The notes beneath the pieces are model-generated. The model was not told the DNA's origin. It ran no database searches and saw only the letters and a program-made list of their open reading frames with translations. From the NCBI GenBank assembly GCA_015522385.1, contig WAMJ01000041.1:1-29071 (forward strand): a DNA stretch of 29,071 bases. Reading direction: 5' to 3'. The position numbers and the translations under genes are program-made. Origin of the DNA: Candidatus Heimdallarchaeota archaeon (GTDB taxonomy: Archaea > Asgardarchaeota > Heimdallarchaeia > Heimdallarchaeales > Kariarchaeaceae). Position 1 is the stretch's first letter. The number at the start of each line of letters is the position of its first letter. Shown here piece after piece: positions 16,481-24,506 of the stretch.

Positions 16481-17386
16481 TTGATCAATAGTGTGAACAG
16501 AGCGGAGAAACTCTCCTACATCGGGATGACTATAACAGTGATATTCTGGGGACTCGCATGGCCCGTCGGCAAGATCATAGCCACCAACTTCAACGGTGCA
16601 TCATTGACTGCTGCATTCTGGAGGTTCTCCTTTGCTTTTCCTGCTCTCAGCCTAGTGGTTCTCTCCAAGGAGAAGTCCATTAGTGTACCTAGGAAGTTCC
16701 ACCCGAAGCTGGTTATCCTGGGATTCTTGCAAGTATCACTGTACAATTTTCTCTACCTCACAGGCTTGAGATTCACAAGCTCGTCAGATGCTTCACTCAT
16801 CATCGCGCTGAACCCCACACTTACCGCGGTTATCTCCTCACAGCTCTACAGGGACGAAAAACTGACCCTGAACAGGGTCATGGGTCTTCTCATCGCCTTT
16901 GGAGGTGTCTCACTCATCTTCCTCCTGTCACCCAATTCCACGGGACTTAACCCCCTTCTTGGCAACTTTGTGATTTTTGGTGGAGCACTTGTCTGGGCTA
17001 CAGCAACCAGCTTCTCCCGACCGATCTTCAAGGAGGTCACCCCCTTGAGGTACCAATTTTGGGTGACTCTGTATGGGTGGATAGCCCTCGGTCTGCTCTC
17101 ACTCTTCGAGAGACCATGGGAAGTCACTGTGTCCACCGAGTCTTGGTTTGCTCTTATCTATCTCGGACTGTTCGCTGCCGCTGCTGCTAACGTGCTCTTC
17201 AGCACTGGTGTGAAGCACTTGGGTCCGACAAAAACCAGCATCTTTGTCAACTTCGTACCTCTGATGGGACTCTTCTTCTCAGTACTCATCCTCCATGAAA
17301 ACTTCTCCTTCATCTACATCATCGCCTTCGTCCTAACGACAATTGGGGTCTACCTCGTCAACCGGAAAACGCACCGAGAGACTTAA
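16481..17386 (+). CDS. EamA/DMT-family membrane transporter
   Basis: Predicted drug/metabolite transporter of the EamA type, which exports or imports small metabolites such as amino acids or nucleotides; the substrate is unknown. The 301 residues fit ten membrane helices arranged as two five-helix EamA repeats. The first repeat starts at WGLAWPVGKIIA and the second near FVIFGGALVWATATSFSRPI. Short basic loops lie between helices, and the tail is basic (NRKTHRET). The TTG at 16481 is the first start in the open frame; a GTG at 16493 is the alternative, and neither has a clear ribosome-binding site. It follows the dCMP deaminase gene by 29 nt and precedes proS by 113 nt. Confidence 0.88.
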   Translation: MINSVNRAEKLSYIGMTITVIFWGLAWPVGKIIATNFNGASLTAAFWRFSFAFPALSLVVLSKEKSISVPRKFHPKLVILGFLQVSLYNFLYLTGLRFTSSSDASLIIALNPTLTAVISSQLYRDEKLTLNRVMGLLIAFGGVSLIFLLSPNSTGLNPLLGNFVIFGGALVWATATSFSRPIFKEVTPLRYQFWVTLYGWIALGLLSLFERPWEVTVSTESWFALIYLGLFAAAAANVLFSTGVKHLGPTKTSIFVNFVPLMGLFFSVLILHENFSFIYIIAFVLTTIGVYLVNRKTHRET

Positions 17387-17485
17387 GTATAACGACGAGA
17401 ATCGCCGTGTGAGGAACCTATGCTAGGTGAATATCTTCCACTTTAACAGATTTATGAGAAGAGACGAGACAGCAACAGATTCCAT

Positions 17486-17491
17486 GAGGTG
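17486..17491 (+). promoter_or_regulatory. Shine-Dalgarno site of proS
   Basis: GAGGTG lies 8 nt before the ATG at 17500. It matches the archaeal 16S rRNA 3' end and fixes this start. Unlike most first genes here, proS therefore appears to have a leader. Confidence 0.65.
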
Positions 17492-17499
17492 TAAATCGA

Positions 17500-18930
17500 A
17501 TGCCCTTAGATAACCCCAAGTCAGACTTTTCAAAATGGTACTCCGAGATCCTTCTCAGAGGTAACATCATCGACGTTAGGACCCCCATCAAAGGAGCTAA
17601 CGTGATACTCCCCAACGGATATGAAATATGGGAAAAGGTCAAAGAGATCCTGAACAAGGAATTCAAGGCCACCAATCATCAGAATGCTTACTTCCCCCTC
17701 TTCATCCCTGAGGAATTTCTCACAAGAGAGAGTGAGCACTTCGACGGATTTGTACCCGAAGTCGCATGGGTCACCAAAGTAGGAGACACTGAACTGAAAG
17801 AGAAATTCGCTCTGAGACCTACATCGGAGACGATCATGTATCATATGTATGCGCAGTGGATAAAGAGTCACGGTGACCTCCCCCTTAAGATTAACCAGTG
17901 GGCAAATATCATCAGGATGGACACCAAGGAGACACGACCCTTGCTCAGGGATAGGGAATTCCAGTGGTCGGAGGCCCACACCTGCCATAGTTCAGCGGAG
18001 GAGGCAAAAATCCAAGTGGAGGAGTCTATGAAGATCTACGAGGCACTCTTTGATGCCCTTGGACTTTCATATCTCACACTCAGACGTCCCCCCCACGACA
18101 CCTTCCCTGGCGCAGACTATTCAATTGCTTACGACTCGATCCTCCCCGACGGAAGAGCACTGCAGATCGGAACGACACATAATCTTGGACAGTCCTTCGC
18201 CAAGGTCTTTGACATCAAGTTCCAAGACATCGATGGCTCCACAAAGCTCGTTCACCAGACATGCTACGGGGTGAGCACACGAGTACTCGCGGCACTCATA
18301 GCCCTTCATGGTGACGATCAGGGACTCATTCTCCCTCCCAGTGTGGCACCCCTCCAAGTCGCCATCGTTCCCATCGTCTTCAAAGGGAAGAGCGAGGGAG
18401 TGATTGAGGCGTGTAAGACCCTTGAGGAGGAAGTGAAGCGAGCAGGGTACAAAGTACATGCAGATACCCGGGACAACTACACTGCAGGTTGGAAATTCGC
18501 GGAGTACGAAATGAGAGGTACACCCATTAGACTGGAAATCGGACCCCGTGACCTGAAGAACAACTCCGTTCTCCTAGTTCGAAGAGACACCGGTGAGAAG
18601 ATCCCCGTTAACCGTGACGAACTCTTCACGGAACTCAAAAAGCACATGGACGAGATCCAAGCGGGTTTGAAGAAGAAGGCAGATGATATCCTTGACAGCT
18701 TCATTGTGGACATCGATGATTTCAAGAAACTCAAGACCCGCATGCAAAATGAGAGGGGATTCGCACGTGTGAACTGGTGCGGAGAAGTAGCCTGTGCAGA
18801 GAATATCAAAGATCAGATGTCCTCTGAAATCAGAGGAACTCGCGAAGACATCAAAGAAGAACCCACAGGCCCCTGTATTGTCTGTGGGAACAAGGGCGTC
18901 CAGAGAGTATACGTCGCACAAGCGTACTAA
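17500..18930 (+). CDS. proS: Prolyl-tRNA synthetase, archaeal/eukaryotic type
   Basis: Charges tRNA-Pro with proline. The 476 residues follow the short class IIa ProRS type that lacks the bacterial editing insertion. Motif 2 is RPLLRDREFQWSEAHTCH (about residues 147-165). The GTTHNLGQSFAKVFDIKF region (about 225-242) carries the motif 3-side pocket. The anticodon-binding domain follows from about 290. A C-terminal zinc-type domain has WCGEVAC and CIVCGNKG, and the chain ends VYVAQAY with the terminal Tyr typical of archaeal and eukaryotic enzymes. A GAGGTG ribosome-binding site precedes the ATG. It is followed after 71 nt by the zinc-finger gene on the same strand. Confidence 0.98.
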   Translation: MPLDNPKSDFSKWYSEILLRGNIIDVRTPIKGANVILPNGYEIWEKVKEILNKEFKATNHQNAYFPLFIPEEFLTRESEHFDGFVPEVAWVTKVGDTELKEKFALRPTSETIMYHMYAQWIKSHGDLPLKINQWANIIRMDTKETRPLLRDREFQWSEAHTCHSSAEEAKIQVEESMKIYEALFDALGLSYLTLRRPPHDTFPGADYSIAYDSILPDGRALQIGTTHNLGQSFAKVFDIKFQDIDGSTKLVHQTCYGVSTRVLAALIALHGDDQGLILPPSVAPLQVAIVPIVFKGKSEGVIEACKTLEEEVKRAGYKVHADTRDNYTAGWKFAEYEMRGTPIRLEIGPRDLKNNSVLLVRRDTGEKIPVNRDELFTELKKHMDEIQAGLKKKADDILDSFIVDIDDFKKLKTRMQNERGFARVNWCGEVACAENIKDQMSSEIRGTREDIKEEPTGPCIVCGNKGVQRVYVAQAY

Positions 18931-19001
18931 AAATCCTCTGGTTATATCTCTGAATAAGGAAACATTTAATTTAATCCAATCCTATCTTGGACTGATCGAC
19001 G

Positions 19002-19553
19002 TTGAAAGAGGGACAGAAGATACCATTCAAATGTGAGAAATGCGAGAAATCCTTCGAACATCGATTGGGTCTTGAGCAGCATGTACACTCCAAGAATCAT
19101 GGATTCAAATGTGAGAAATGTGACAAGATCCTACTATCTTCCTTCAGCCTGAAACAGCACATGGATGCAAAGCACAAAAAGTGGATCTGTGAGTTCTGCG
19201 GGAAGGAAATGGAGACAAGAAAGGGGTGGCAACTTCACCTCAATGCTAAGCACCTCACGGTAGAATGCCGCAAGTGTAAGAAACGCTTTGCCTCAAAGTC
19301 TGATCTCAAAGCACATGTAAAAGATGAGCACACTCCCCGGTGTACAGTCTGCAAGATTGAGCTGAGAGAGAGAGATAGAATTTCTCACATGCGAGATGTC
19401 CACTTTATGTGTCCATGTGGTATTCAGTGTACTTCCAAGGAGGAACTCTACGAGCACATTGATCAGACCCATAACAAGGTGAAGGTCTACACGGCTGAGG
19501 AAGAGCCGTTGAAAACAGTTAAGAAGTACAGCCTTGAGCCAGAGTATCTCTGA
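19002..19553 (+). CDS. Tandem C2H2 zinc-finger protein
   Basis: No named family recognised, but the architecture is clear. The 183 residues contain at least four classical C2H2 fingers: C11/C14/H27/H33, C37/C40/H53/H58, C63/C66/H79/H84 and C89/C92/H105/H110, mostly C-x2-C-x12-H-x4-H. A fifth (C114/C117/H129/H134) has an 11-residue spacing and a sixth is degenerate (C137 or C139, C143, H152, H157). Linkers are short and differ from the eukaryotic TGEKP. Hydrophobic core positions (F/L) are kept in most fingers. DNA or RNA binding is likely; target unknown. The TTG at 19002 is the first start after an in-frame stop at 18993. The end lies 2 nt from the convergent GINS gene. Long finger arrays are rare in prokaryotes. 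Confidence 0.88.
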   Translation: MKEGQKIPFKCEKCEKSFEHRLGLEQHVHSKNHGFKCEKCDKILLSSFSLKQHMDAKHKKWICEFCGKEMETRKGWQLHLNAKHLTVECRKCKKRFASKSDLKAHVKDEHTPRCTVCKIELRERDRISHMRDVHFMCPCGIQCTSKEELYEHIDQTHNKVKVYTAEEEPLKTVKKYSLEPEYL

Positions 19554-19555
19554 AT

Positions 19556-20095
19556 CTAATCAGACAATAGGTCAGTCCAGCTCTCGAAGAGTTCTCTCAT
19601 TCGGTAATAGATCCATTCTTCCTCTGCACTGAAAAGTCGTTTATTTTTGGACTCTTGATCCGTACTTTGGGCGTAGGTCATGATCTTCTTGATTCGGGCT
19701 CTCATGATCTTGTTGAAGGATCCCTTCATTGAGGTAAGCTTACGAACTGCCATGATACCGCTTTCCTGCTCCAACCTTCTGATCTCCTCCTTCACCCTAC
19801 GGATGAACATGGAGGTATTAAGCTCGACCAACGAGCTACTTTTGTTCTCATCGTAAGATATCTGCAGAAGGCGGTTGAGATCAACTTGCTGGTCACGGTG
19901 GTAGCGGACAATGCCCTCGTCGATGAGTACTTCAGCAAGCCAGAGAGGGAGTTGAATGATATCGTCCTTCCTCAGGGACAAGTGGTAGTTCTCAATGTCG
20001 AGCGTGCCAAAATCGCGGAGTGCTTGAACCTCGATTTTCTCTTCCTCGAACTCCCACTCAATTCTCCGCATCTCCTCTTGGAACGCCTGCTTCAT
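19556..20095 (-). CDS. GINS complex subunit, Gins23 (Psf2/Psf3)-like
   Basis: Predicted subunit of the archaeal GINS complex, which joins MCM and Cdc45/GAN at the replication fork. The 179 residues begin with a short helix, then a beta-rich small domain (about 20-65) with RKDDIIQLPLWLAEVLIDEG; the PLWLA motif is typical of the Psf2/Psf3 B domain. A mainly helical A domain follows (about 90-179). This B-then-A order points to Gins23 rather than Gins51, which has the reverse order. Length fits. The ATG at 20095 is the first start, with a TTTAAG element about 30 nt upstream. It is convergent with the zinc-finger gene and divergent from the molybdopterin oxidoreductase gene. Similarity is judged by eye only. 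Confidence 0.7.
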   Translation of the reverse strand: MKQAFQEEMRRIEWEFEEEKIEVQALRDFGTLDIENYHLSLRKDDIIQLPLWLAEVLIDEGIVRYHRDQQVDLNRLLQISYDENKSSSLVELNTSMFIRRVKEEIRRLEQESGIMAVRKLTSMKGSFNKIMRARIKKIMTYAQSTDQESKNKRLFSAEEEWIYYRMRELFESWTDLLSD

Positions 20096-20158
20096 ACGTA
20101 TTGTATTTCCTCAAAACTATGACTTAAATCCTTGTATTCTACACTTCTTTGCAAACCA

Positions 20159-20164
20159 TTATTT
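20159..20164 (+). promoter_or_regulatory. TATA-like box of the molybdopterin oxidoreductase gene
   Basis: TTATTT is centred about 26 nt before the ATG at 20188. It lies in the 92-bp divergent spacer shared with the GINS gene. Inferred. Confidence 0.4.
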
Positions 20165-20187
20165 GCTATTCCTCAGGATAGCAATTA

Positions 20188-22356
20188 ATGAGCAAGAAGA
20201 TTCCAAAACGAGGAGGAGGGTGGAACGCGGTGAAGTACTCATTTGTGATGTCCATGAAAGCGGGAGGTCCACACAGATTGCTCGGAGCTCTTCGGCGCAG
20301 GAATACCTGCAAAGCCTGTGCACTTGGAATGAAAGGGATGCGAAACGAACTGGGACAGGGATTCCAAGTTTGCAAGAAGGCCATGCAGGCCATAGTGCAG
20401 GATTTGAGACCAGCAATAAAGAGGGAATTCTGGGAGAAGAATAGCATTAAGGATCTCAAAACCATGTCACCGAGGAAACTCGAAAGTCTTGGAAGGCTTG
20501 GACATCCCCTGCTTCGTGAACAGGGGGACACACACTTCCGACCCATATCTTGGGATGATGCCTTCAGTATGATACATAAAAAGATGCTTGGTGTCGCTCC
20601 AGAGAGGACAATTTACTATGCCTCTGGTAGATCTTCGAATGAGGCGGCATTTCTCCTCCAACTTATGGCCAGACAGCAGGGGAGTAACCATGTAAACAAC
20701 TGTAGTTACTACTGTCACCAAGCATCAGGTGTAGGTCTAGGAAGGACTTTTGGCTCGGGTACTGCAACAGTGACCTTAGAGGATGTCACCCGTTCGGATC
20801 TTCTCGTTCTCATAGGGGCTAATCCTTCTAGTAACCATCCGAGGTTTATGACCCAACTGATGGCATTGCGTGAGCGGGGAGGACGGGTTGTGGTGATAAA
20901 TCCCCTAAAGGAGATCGGTCTGCAGAGATTTGCCATTCCCAGTGAGGTGAAAAGCCTCTTTTTCACTAACGAGATAGCCTCCCACTACTTACAACCCCAC
21001 TGCGGGGGAGATATGGCATTTCTCAAAGCTGCAGTGGTGAAACTCTGGCAGGAAGATCGCGTAGATAAGAAGAGGATGAAGAAGTACTGTGACAACTTCG
21101 ATTCGTGGAGATCAGACATCGATTCTAGCAACTACGAGGAGCTACTTGGGTTCTCTGGGCTAAGTCAAGCCGAATTGAACACATTCTGCGACCTTCTCGT
21201 CAACTCTGAGAACATAATCTTCTCATGGGCCATGGGCATCACCCACCAGAAGCATGGGGTCGAGTCCGTGCAGATGATTTCAGCTCTTGCACTTATGCTG
21301 GGAATGGTCGGGAAAGAGGGGGCTGGACTACTTCCCCTCAGGGGGCACAGCAATGTTCAAGGGGTGGGTACAGTCGGTGTCATTCCCAAGCTCAAACCCA
21401 AGATGGTTCAGAGAATCGGAGACAGATTGGGACTCGATATCCCAGATCATGAGGGATTTGATACTTATGCTTGCATGAAAGCCATGGATGAAGAGAGAGT
21501 AGATGTGGCCTTCTATTTAGGTGGAAACTTACTATCATCAAACCCAGACACTGAATGGGCAAGAAAGTCACTCTCCAAGGTTCCATTCACGATTCAGCTT
21601 TCCACTACACTCAACTTCGGACACCTTGAGGGACAGGGGAGAACATCTCTCATCCTCCCAGTTAGAACGCGAGATGAGGAGAGCCATTTCACCACTCAGG
21701 AATCGATGTTCAACTTCGTGAGGTACTCCGAGGGGGGAGCAAAACCACCAATCAAAGACCTTCCCTCAGAGATCGAGATCATCACGAGGATCGCGGGTCA
21801 GCTCTTTGGGAACGATACAATTGAGTGGGATTCTCTGGTGGATACTGATAAAATTAGGGATATGATATCACAGGTAGTTCCAGGGCTCGAGAGGATATCA
21901 GACGTGGTGGAAGAGGAGTTCACCATTCCGGGAAGAATATACCATGAGAAAAGATTCTCAACCAAGACTGGTAAGGCTCAGCTTGAAGTTCTCTCTCCAC
22001 CTGATGCCCGTCCTTCCGAGGGAAAATTCAACCTCACTACATTCAGATCGGAAGGACAATTCAATTCGATCATCTACGAGGAACGGGATCTGTACAGGGG
22101 GACTACACACCGAGACGTAGTTCTCATGAATCCGGAGGACATCACCAATCTTGGAATCAAAGAGGGAGAATACGTGAAAATTCGATCTGCTGCAGGTGAA
22201 CTTAAAGTTCAGGTTGTGTCTTATGATATCAGAATGGGAAATGTGGGGATGTACTATCCAGAGGGTAATGTCATTGTACCACGAGAGCTCGACCCCCAGT
22301 CCAAGACACCGGTGTTCAAACGGATAGAAGTTACAATCTCACCGATACACCACTAG
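20188..22356 (+). CDS. Molybdopterin-dependent oxidoreductase, FdhF-like/YdeP type
   Basis: Member of the molybdopterin (bis-MGD) oxidoreductase superfamily, close to the formate-dehydrogenase-alpha-like YdeP group; substrate unknown. The 722 residues start with a Cys-poor region: C41-x2-C44 and C62 only, so the usual four-Cys iron-sulfur motif appears incomplete, as in YdeP proteins. The cofactor region reads NNCSYYCHQASGVGLG, where C176 is in the position of the Mo-ligating Cys/Sec, then TVTLEDVTRSDLLVLIGANPSSNHPR. The C-terminal dinucleotide-binding domain (about 610-722) includes DVVLMNPEDITNLGIKEGEYV. There is no Tat signal, so a cytoplasmic enzyme is likely. No FdhD, electron-transfer subunit or Mo-cofactor gene is adjacent. 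The stop overlaps that of the convergent JAMM gene. Confidence 0.9.
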   Translation: MSKKIPKRGGGWNAVKYSFVMSMKAGGPHRLLGALRRRNTCKACALGMKGMRNELGQGFQVCKKAMQAIVQDLRPAIKREFWEKNSIKDLKTMSPRKLESLGRLGHPLLREQGDTHFRPISWDDAFSMIHKKMLGVAPERTIYYASGRSSNEAAFLLQLMARQQGSNHVNNCSYYCHQASGVGLGRTFGSGTATVTLEDVTRSDLLVLIGANPSSNHPRFMTQLMALRERGGRVVVINPLKEIGLQRFAIPSEVKSLFFTNEIASHYLQPHCGGDMAFLKAAVVKLWQEDRVDKKRMKKYCDNFDSWRSDIDSSNYEELLGFSGLSQAELNTFCDLLVNSENIIFSWAMGITHQKHGVESVQMISALALMLGMVGKEGAGLLPLRGHSNVQGVGTVGVIPKLKPKMVQRIGDRLGLDIPDHEGFDTYACMKAMDEERVDVAFYLGGNLLSSNPDTEWARKSLSKVPFTIQLSTTLNFGHLEGQGRTSLILPVRTRDEESHFTTQESMFNFVRYSEGGAKPPIKDLPSEIEIITRIAGQLFGNDTIEWDSLVDTDKIRDMISQVVPGLERISDVVEEEFTIPGRIYHEKRFSTKTGKAQLEVLSPPDARPSEGKFNLTTFRSEGQFNSIIYEERDLYRGTTHRDVVLMNPEDITNLGIKEGEYVKIRSAAGELKVQVVSYDIRMGNVGMYYPEGNVIVPRELDPQSKTPVFKRIEVTISPIHH

Positions 22357-22769
22357 GGGTCACCAAGTATCTCCACCTCAACTTCCTTGAATACTCCATC
22401 GATTAACTTCCAGAACTTGATGTCGGTATTGTCCATAGTCACGGATATCACTGCGTAGATCCAGTTTGAGACTGCAGAATCTCTGTCTGTTTCTGACGGA
22501 TCGGGCGGGTGATTGGGATGGGAGTGGTAGTTCCCTATGACCTCGAGACCGGCCTCTGCTGCATTGTCGTCAACGCGTATAAGATCAAATGGATTGATAG
22601 TATAGGTTCTTCTGGGATCAGAACTGGTCACATTAGCGACCGGTTCACCAGACACTATGCTCTCACCATCGGATATCAGGAGTCCACAGACCTCATGCGG
22701 GTATCCAGTTATGCAATGTTCGATGATCTTAGAGATAACATCCCTGCTAATCCTAAGCAGTTGAACCAC
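22353..22769 (-). CDS. JAMM/MPN-domain metalloprotease
   Basis: Predicted zinc isopeptidase of the JAB1/MPN/Mov34 family, which in archaea removes ubiquitin-like SAMP modifiers or trims sulfur carriers. The 138 residues are a single MPN+ domain. The whole JAMM motif is present: the Glu in PHEVCGLL (E26), then H82-x-H84 (YHSHPNHPPDPSETD) with the required S92 and D95 seven residues on. Length matches archaeal stand-alone members (about 130-150). The start is the GTG at 22769, 3 nt after the phosphatase stop, so translation is probably coupled. The 3' end overlaps the convergent oxidoreductase stop by 4 bp. No ubiquitin-like or E1-like gene is in the window. Confidence 0.92.
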   Translation of the reverse strand: MVQLLRISRDVISKIIEHCITGYPHEVCGLLISDGESIVSGEPVANVTSSDPRRTYTINPFDLIRVDDNAAEAGLEVIGNYHSHPNHPPDPSETDRDSAVSNWIYAVISVTMDNTDIKFWKLIDGVFKEVEVEILGDP

Positions 22770-22772
22770 CCG

Positions 22773-23639
22773 TTAGAGGTCTCTTACTTGAATCAACTCA
22801 ATTTCGAGATCCTCAGTAATCTTCGCGAAGTGAGGTGAGACCTTCCTATACGGCCCAGCCTTTGATGAAAAAACAGTGAGCAAGCGGTCATTGAACTGCC
22901 ATCTATATCCTGATTTCACAACTGAATGGGATCGTATGAAGTGATCCAGACCGTGAAGCTCCATAAACTCATCAAAGGCATCCCTACCGAACCGGTAGCA
23001 TCCCTCGCCTCGGACTGAGGAGCCGAATCTTCGAAGACGTCCGTCAGGATCATTCCAGATGAACTGCCAGTCAGTAGATCCAGGTGTGGGTTCAGATTTC
23101 TTAAGCTCTAATCGCATCATATGGAAATAGACCGTCTCTGTCGGAATACCACCGTGTGTGACGAAGATTGAGTCGCCAAGCTTCGCGGCGATGGGAAGCT
23201 TGTTGAAGGTCATCTGGAAGTCTTCGTACGTGTTCAGCCAGTAGTTGGAGACGAATCCCCTGAAACCGTAGAAGGAGTTCACGCTCCGGATCTCATGGTT
23301 ACCCCTGAGAAAATATATCTGCTCTGGATACAGAGCAAGGTTGGCGAGAATAGCGACGACGCACTCGATCATCTCAGGACCACGATCGACTACATCACCG
23401 TTGAAGATTATCCGGTCGACCTTCTGCTCTGAGAGAAGGTCAAATGCCTTCTGAACAGACGTAAGATCACCATGGATATCGCCCACTATAAGCGTCCTTT
23501 CAGCCGGGAGATCAAGAAGCTTTCTCTGCCTCTTCAAGACGTTGGAGGCAGTGTACAGGACTTCCCGCACCTGATTGCTACTGAGTTCAAGCGCCTTCTC
23601 AGGATGTTTGAGCAGGTCAACTATTCGTATTTCTGCCAT
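22773..23639 (-). CDS. PPP-family Ser/Thr (or Tyr) protein phosphatase
   Basis: Predicted metallophosphoesterase of the PP1/PP2A type. Read from the ATG at 23639 it is 288 residues. All PPP signatures are present in order: GDIHGDL (D54, H56), GDVVDRG (D82, D85, R86), LRGNHEIR (N114, H115), THGGIP (H162), and RSHSVVKSGY with the last metal His and substrate-side residues. A short helical N-terminus precedes the domain. I chose 23639 over the ATG at 23645 because a GGAGG ends exactly 6 nt before it. The start lies inside the last 23 bp of the GNAT gene, and the JAMM gene follows after 3 nt, so the three are likely one operon. Substrates are unknown. Confidence 0.95.
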   Translation of the reverse strand: MAEIRIVDLLKHPEKALELSSNQVREVLYTASNVLKRQRKLLDLPAERTLIVGDIHGDLTSVQKAFDLLSEQKVDRIIFNGDVVDRGPEMIECVVAILANLALYPEQIYFLRGNHEIRSVNSFYGFRGFVSNYWLNTYEDFQMTFNKLPIAAKLGDSIFVTHGGIPTETVYFHMMRLELKKSEPTPGSTDWQFIWNDPDGRLRRFGSSVRGEGCYRFGRDAFDEFMELHGLDHFIRSHSVVKSGYRWQFNDRLLTVFSSKAGPYRKVSPHFAKITEDLEIELIQVRDL

Positions 23640-24306
23640 CTTCATCCTCCAGTATCATGTACCCTACGATTTCCATCCCCAGTCCCTCGAACATACGCTG
23701 GGATGCTTCGTTCTCTTTGTACACCTCGCACACTAATTTCTGTACGTTCTTCTCCTCGAAGTAGTCAATGATGAATTTCAGTAAAGCCAGTCCAATCCTC
23801 TTCCCTCGATAACGGGCAAGGACACCTATCCCTGCAATGGCTCCAGCCATCAATTCCGGTTCGTAGAAGTCAGGTTCGACAAACAACATGGTAAACCCGA
23901 CCATGGTTGAACCTAAGGTGGCAATGAAGGTCTTATCTTCATCAAAATTCTGTACCTCCTCCAGCGTAATGGCTCTCGAAGGATCCGGTGCAGCTAGAAA
24001 AATCTCGTTGTACAGGTTCATAAGGCTCTCTGCATCCTTCTCACTTACATAATTCCGAATTTTTATTGAGGAGGCAACCCGTGACTCCTCGATTTTGTGC
24101 TTGAGCTCATCCCGTTTAGGAAGGGCATCTTCAAAGCGCATAGCCATGCGGTAATACAAGTGCTGTCCTTGAGCGACACTTGGAAGCCCGTCGTTCCTGC
24201 GGATGTCCTCCCTAACAGATTTATCCTTTGTAAACGAACGGATCTTGAGCCTCACTTGCTTCTCAGTCTCCTTGTAGAATTCTTTGGGATTGAACCGACC
24301 ACTCAT
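23617..24306 (-). CDS. GNAT-family N-acetyltransferase with an N-terminal helical extension
   Basis: Predicted acetyl-CoA-dependent N-acetyltransferase. The 229 residues have a basic, mostly helical N-terminal 80-residue extension not assigned to a family, then a GNAT domain (about 80-225). The acetyl-CoA-binding motif A reads IAGIGVLARYRGKRIGLALL, followed by motif B-like CEVYKENEASQRMFEGLGMEIVG. The target is unknown; protein lysine or N-terminal acetylation, or a small molecule, are all possible. The ATG at 24306 has a TTTAAA box about 30 nt upstream, and this is the first gene of the GNAT/phosphatase/JAMM run. The stop lies inside the phosphatase start region. Confidence 0.85.
   Translation of the reverse strand: MSGRFNPKEFYKETEKQVRLKIRSFTKDKSVREDIRRNDGLPSVAQGQHLYYRMAMRFEDALPKRDELKHKIEESRVASSIKIRNYVSEKDAESLMNLYNEIFLAAPDPSRAITLEEVQNFDEDKTFIATLGSTMVGFTMLFVEPDFYEPELMAGAIAGIGVLARYRGKRIGLALLKFIIDYFEEKNVQKLVCEVYKENEASQRMFEGLGMEIVGYMILEDEDGRNTNS
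23646..23650 (-). promoter_or_regulatory. Shine-Dalgarno site of the PPP phosphatase gene
   Basis: GGAGG on the minus strand lies within the end of the GNAT gene and 6 nt before the ATG at 23639. It decides between two in-frame ATGs. Internal gene of an operon, in contrast to the leaderless first genes. Confidence 0.7.
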
Positions 24307-24473
24307 GGCTAAGTAATCGAATGAGCAAGGGTGTTTAAAGCTTTAGTGTGCTGTGTAAGGAGAAAGTGCTACCTATTCTGCTGAGGAGGACTCCCCTATT
24401 TGTGACAGGTTGTACGATGACATGTCAAATTTGCAGAATTTTGAATGTAGAGAGTCCAGAATAACAAAATCTC

Positions 24474-24484
24474 AGAATTTATTA
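24474..24484 (+). promoter_or_regulatory. TATA-like box of the SCO-like gene
   Basis: AGAATTTATTA, with TTTATTA centred 26 nt before the GTG at 24507. It is the same 11-mer at the same distance as in front of the gene at 11948. Function inferred. Confidence 0.6.
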
Positions 24485-24486
24485 AC

Positions 24487-24502
24487 TTCGAATTATTTCG
24501 AA
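24487..24502. promoter_or_regulatory. Two TTCGAA sites one helical turn apart in the SCO-like promoter
   Basis: TTCGAA occurs at 24487-24492 and at 24497-24502, between the TATA-like box and the GTG. Each is palindromic and together they form TTCGAA-N4-TTCGAA. A regulator bound here would cover the transcription start. Operator role is inferred. Confidence 0.4.
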
Positions 24503-24506
24503 TATT

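Noticed and set aside
24418..24427. Palindrome TGACATGTCA between the GNAT and SCO-like genes
   Set aside because: A single 10-bp palindrome 80 bp from either start; could arise by chance and has no second copy nearby.
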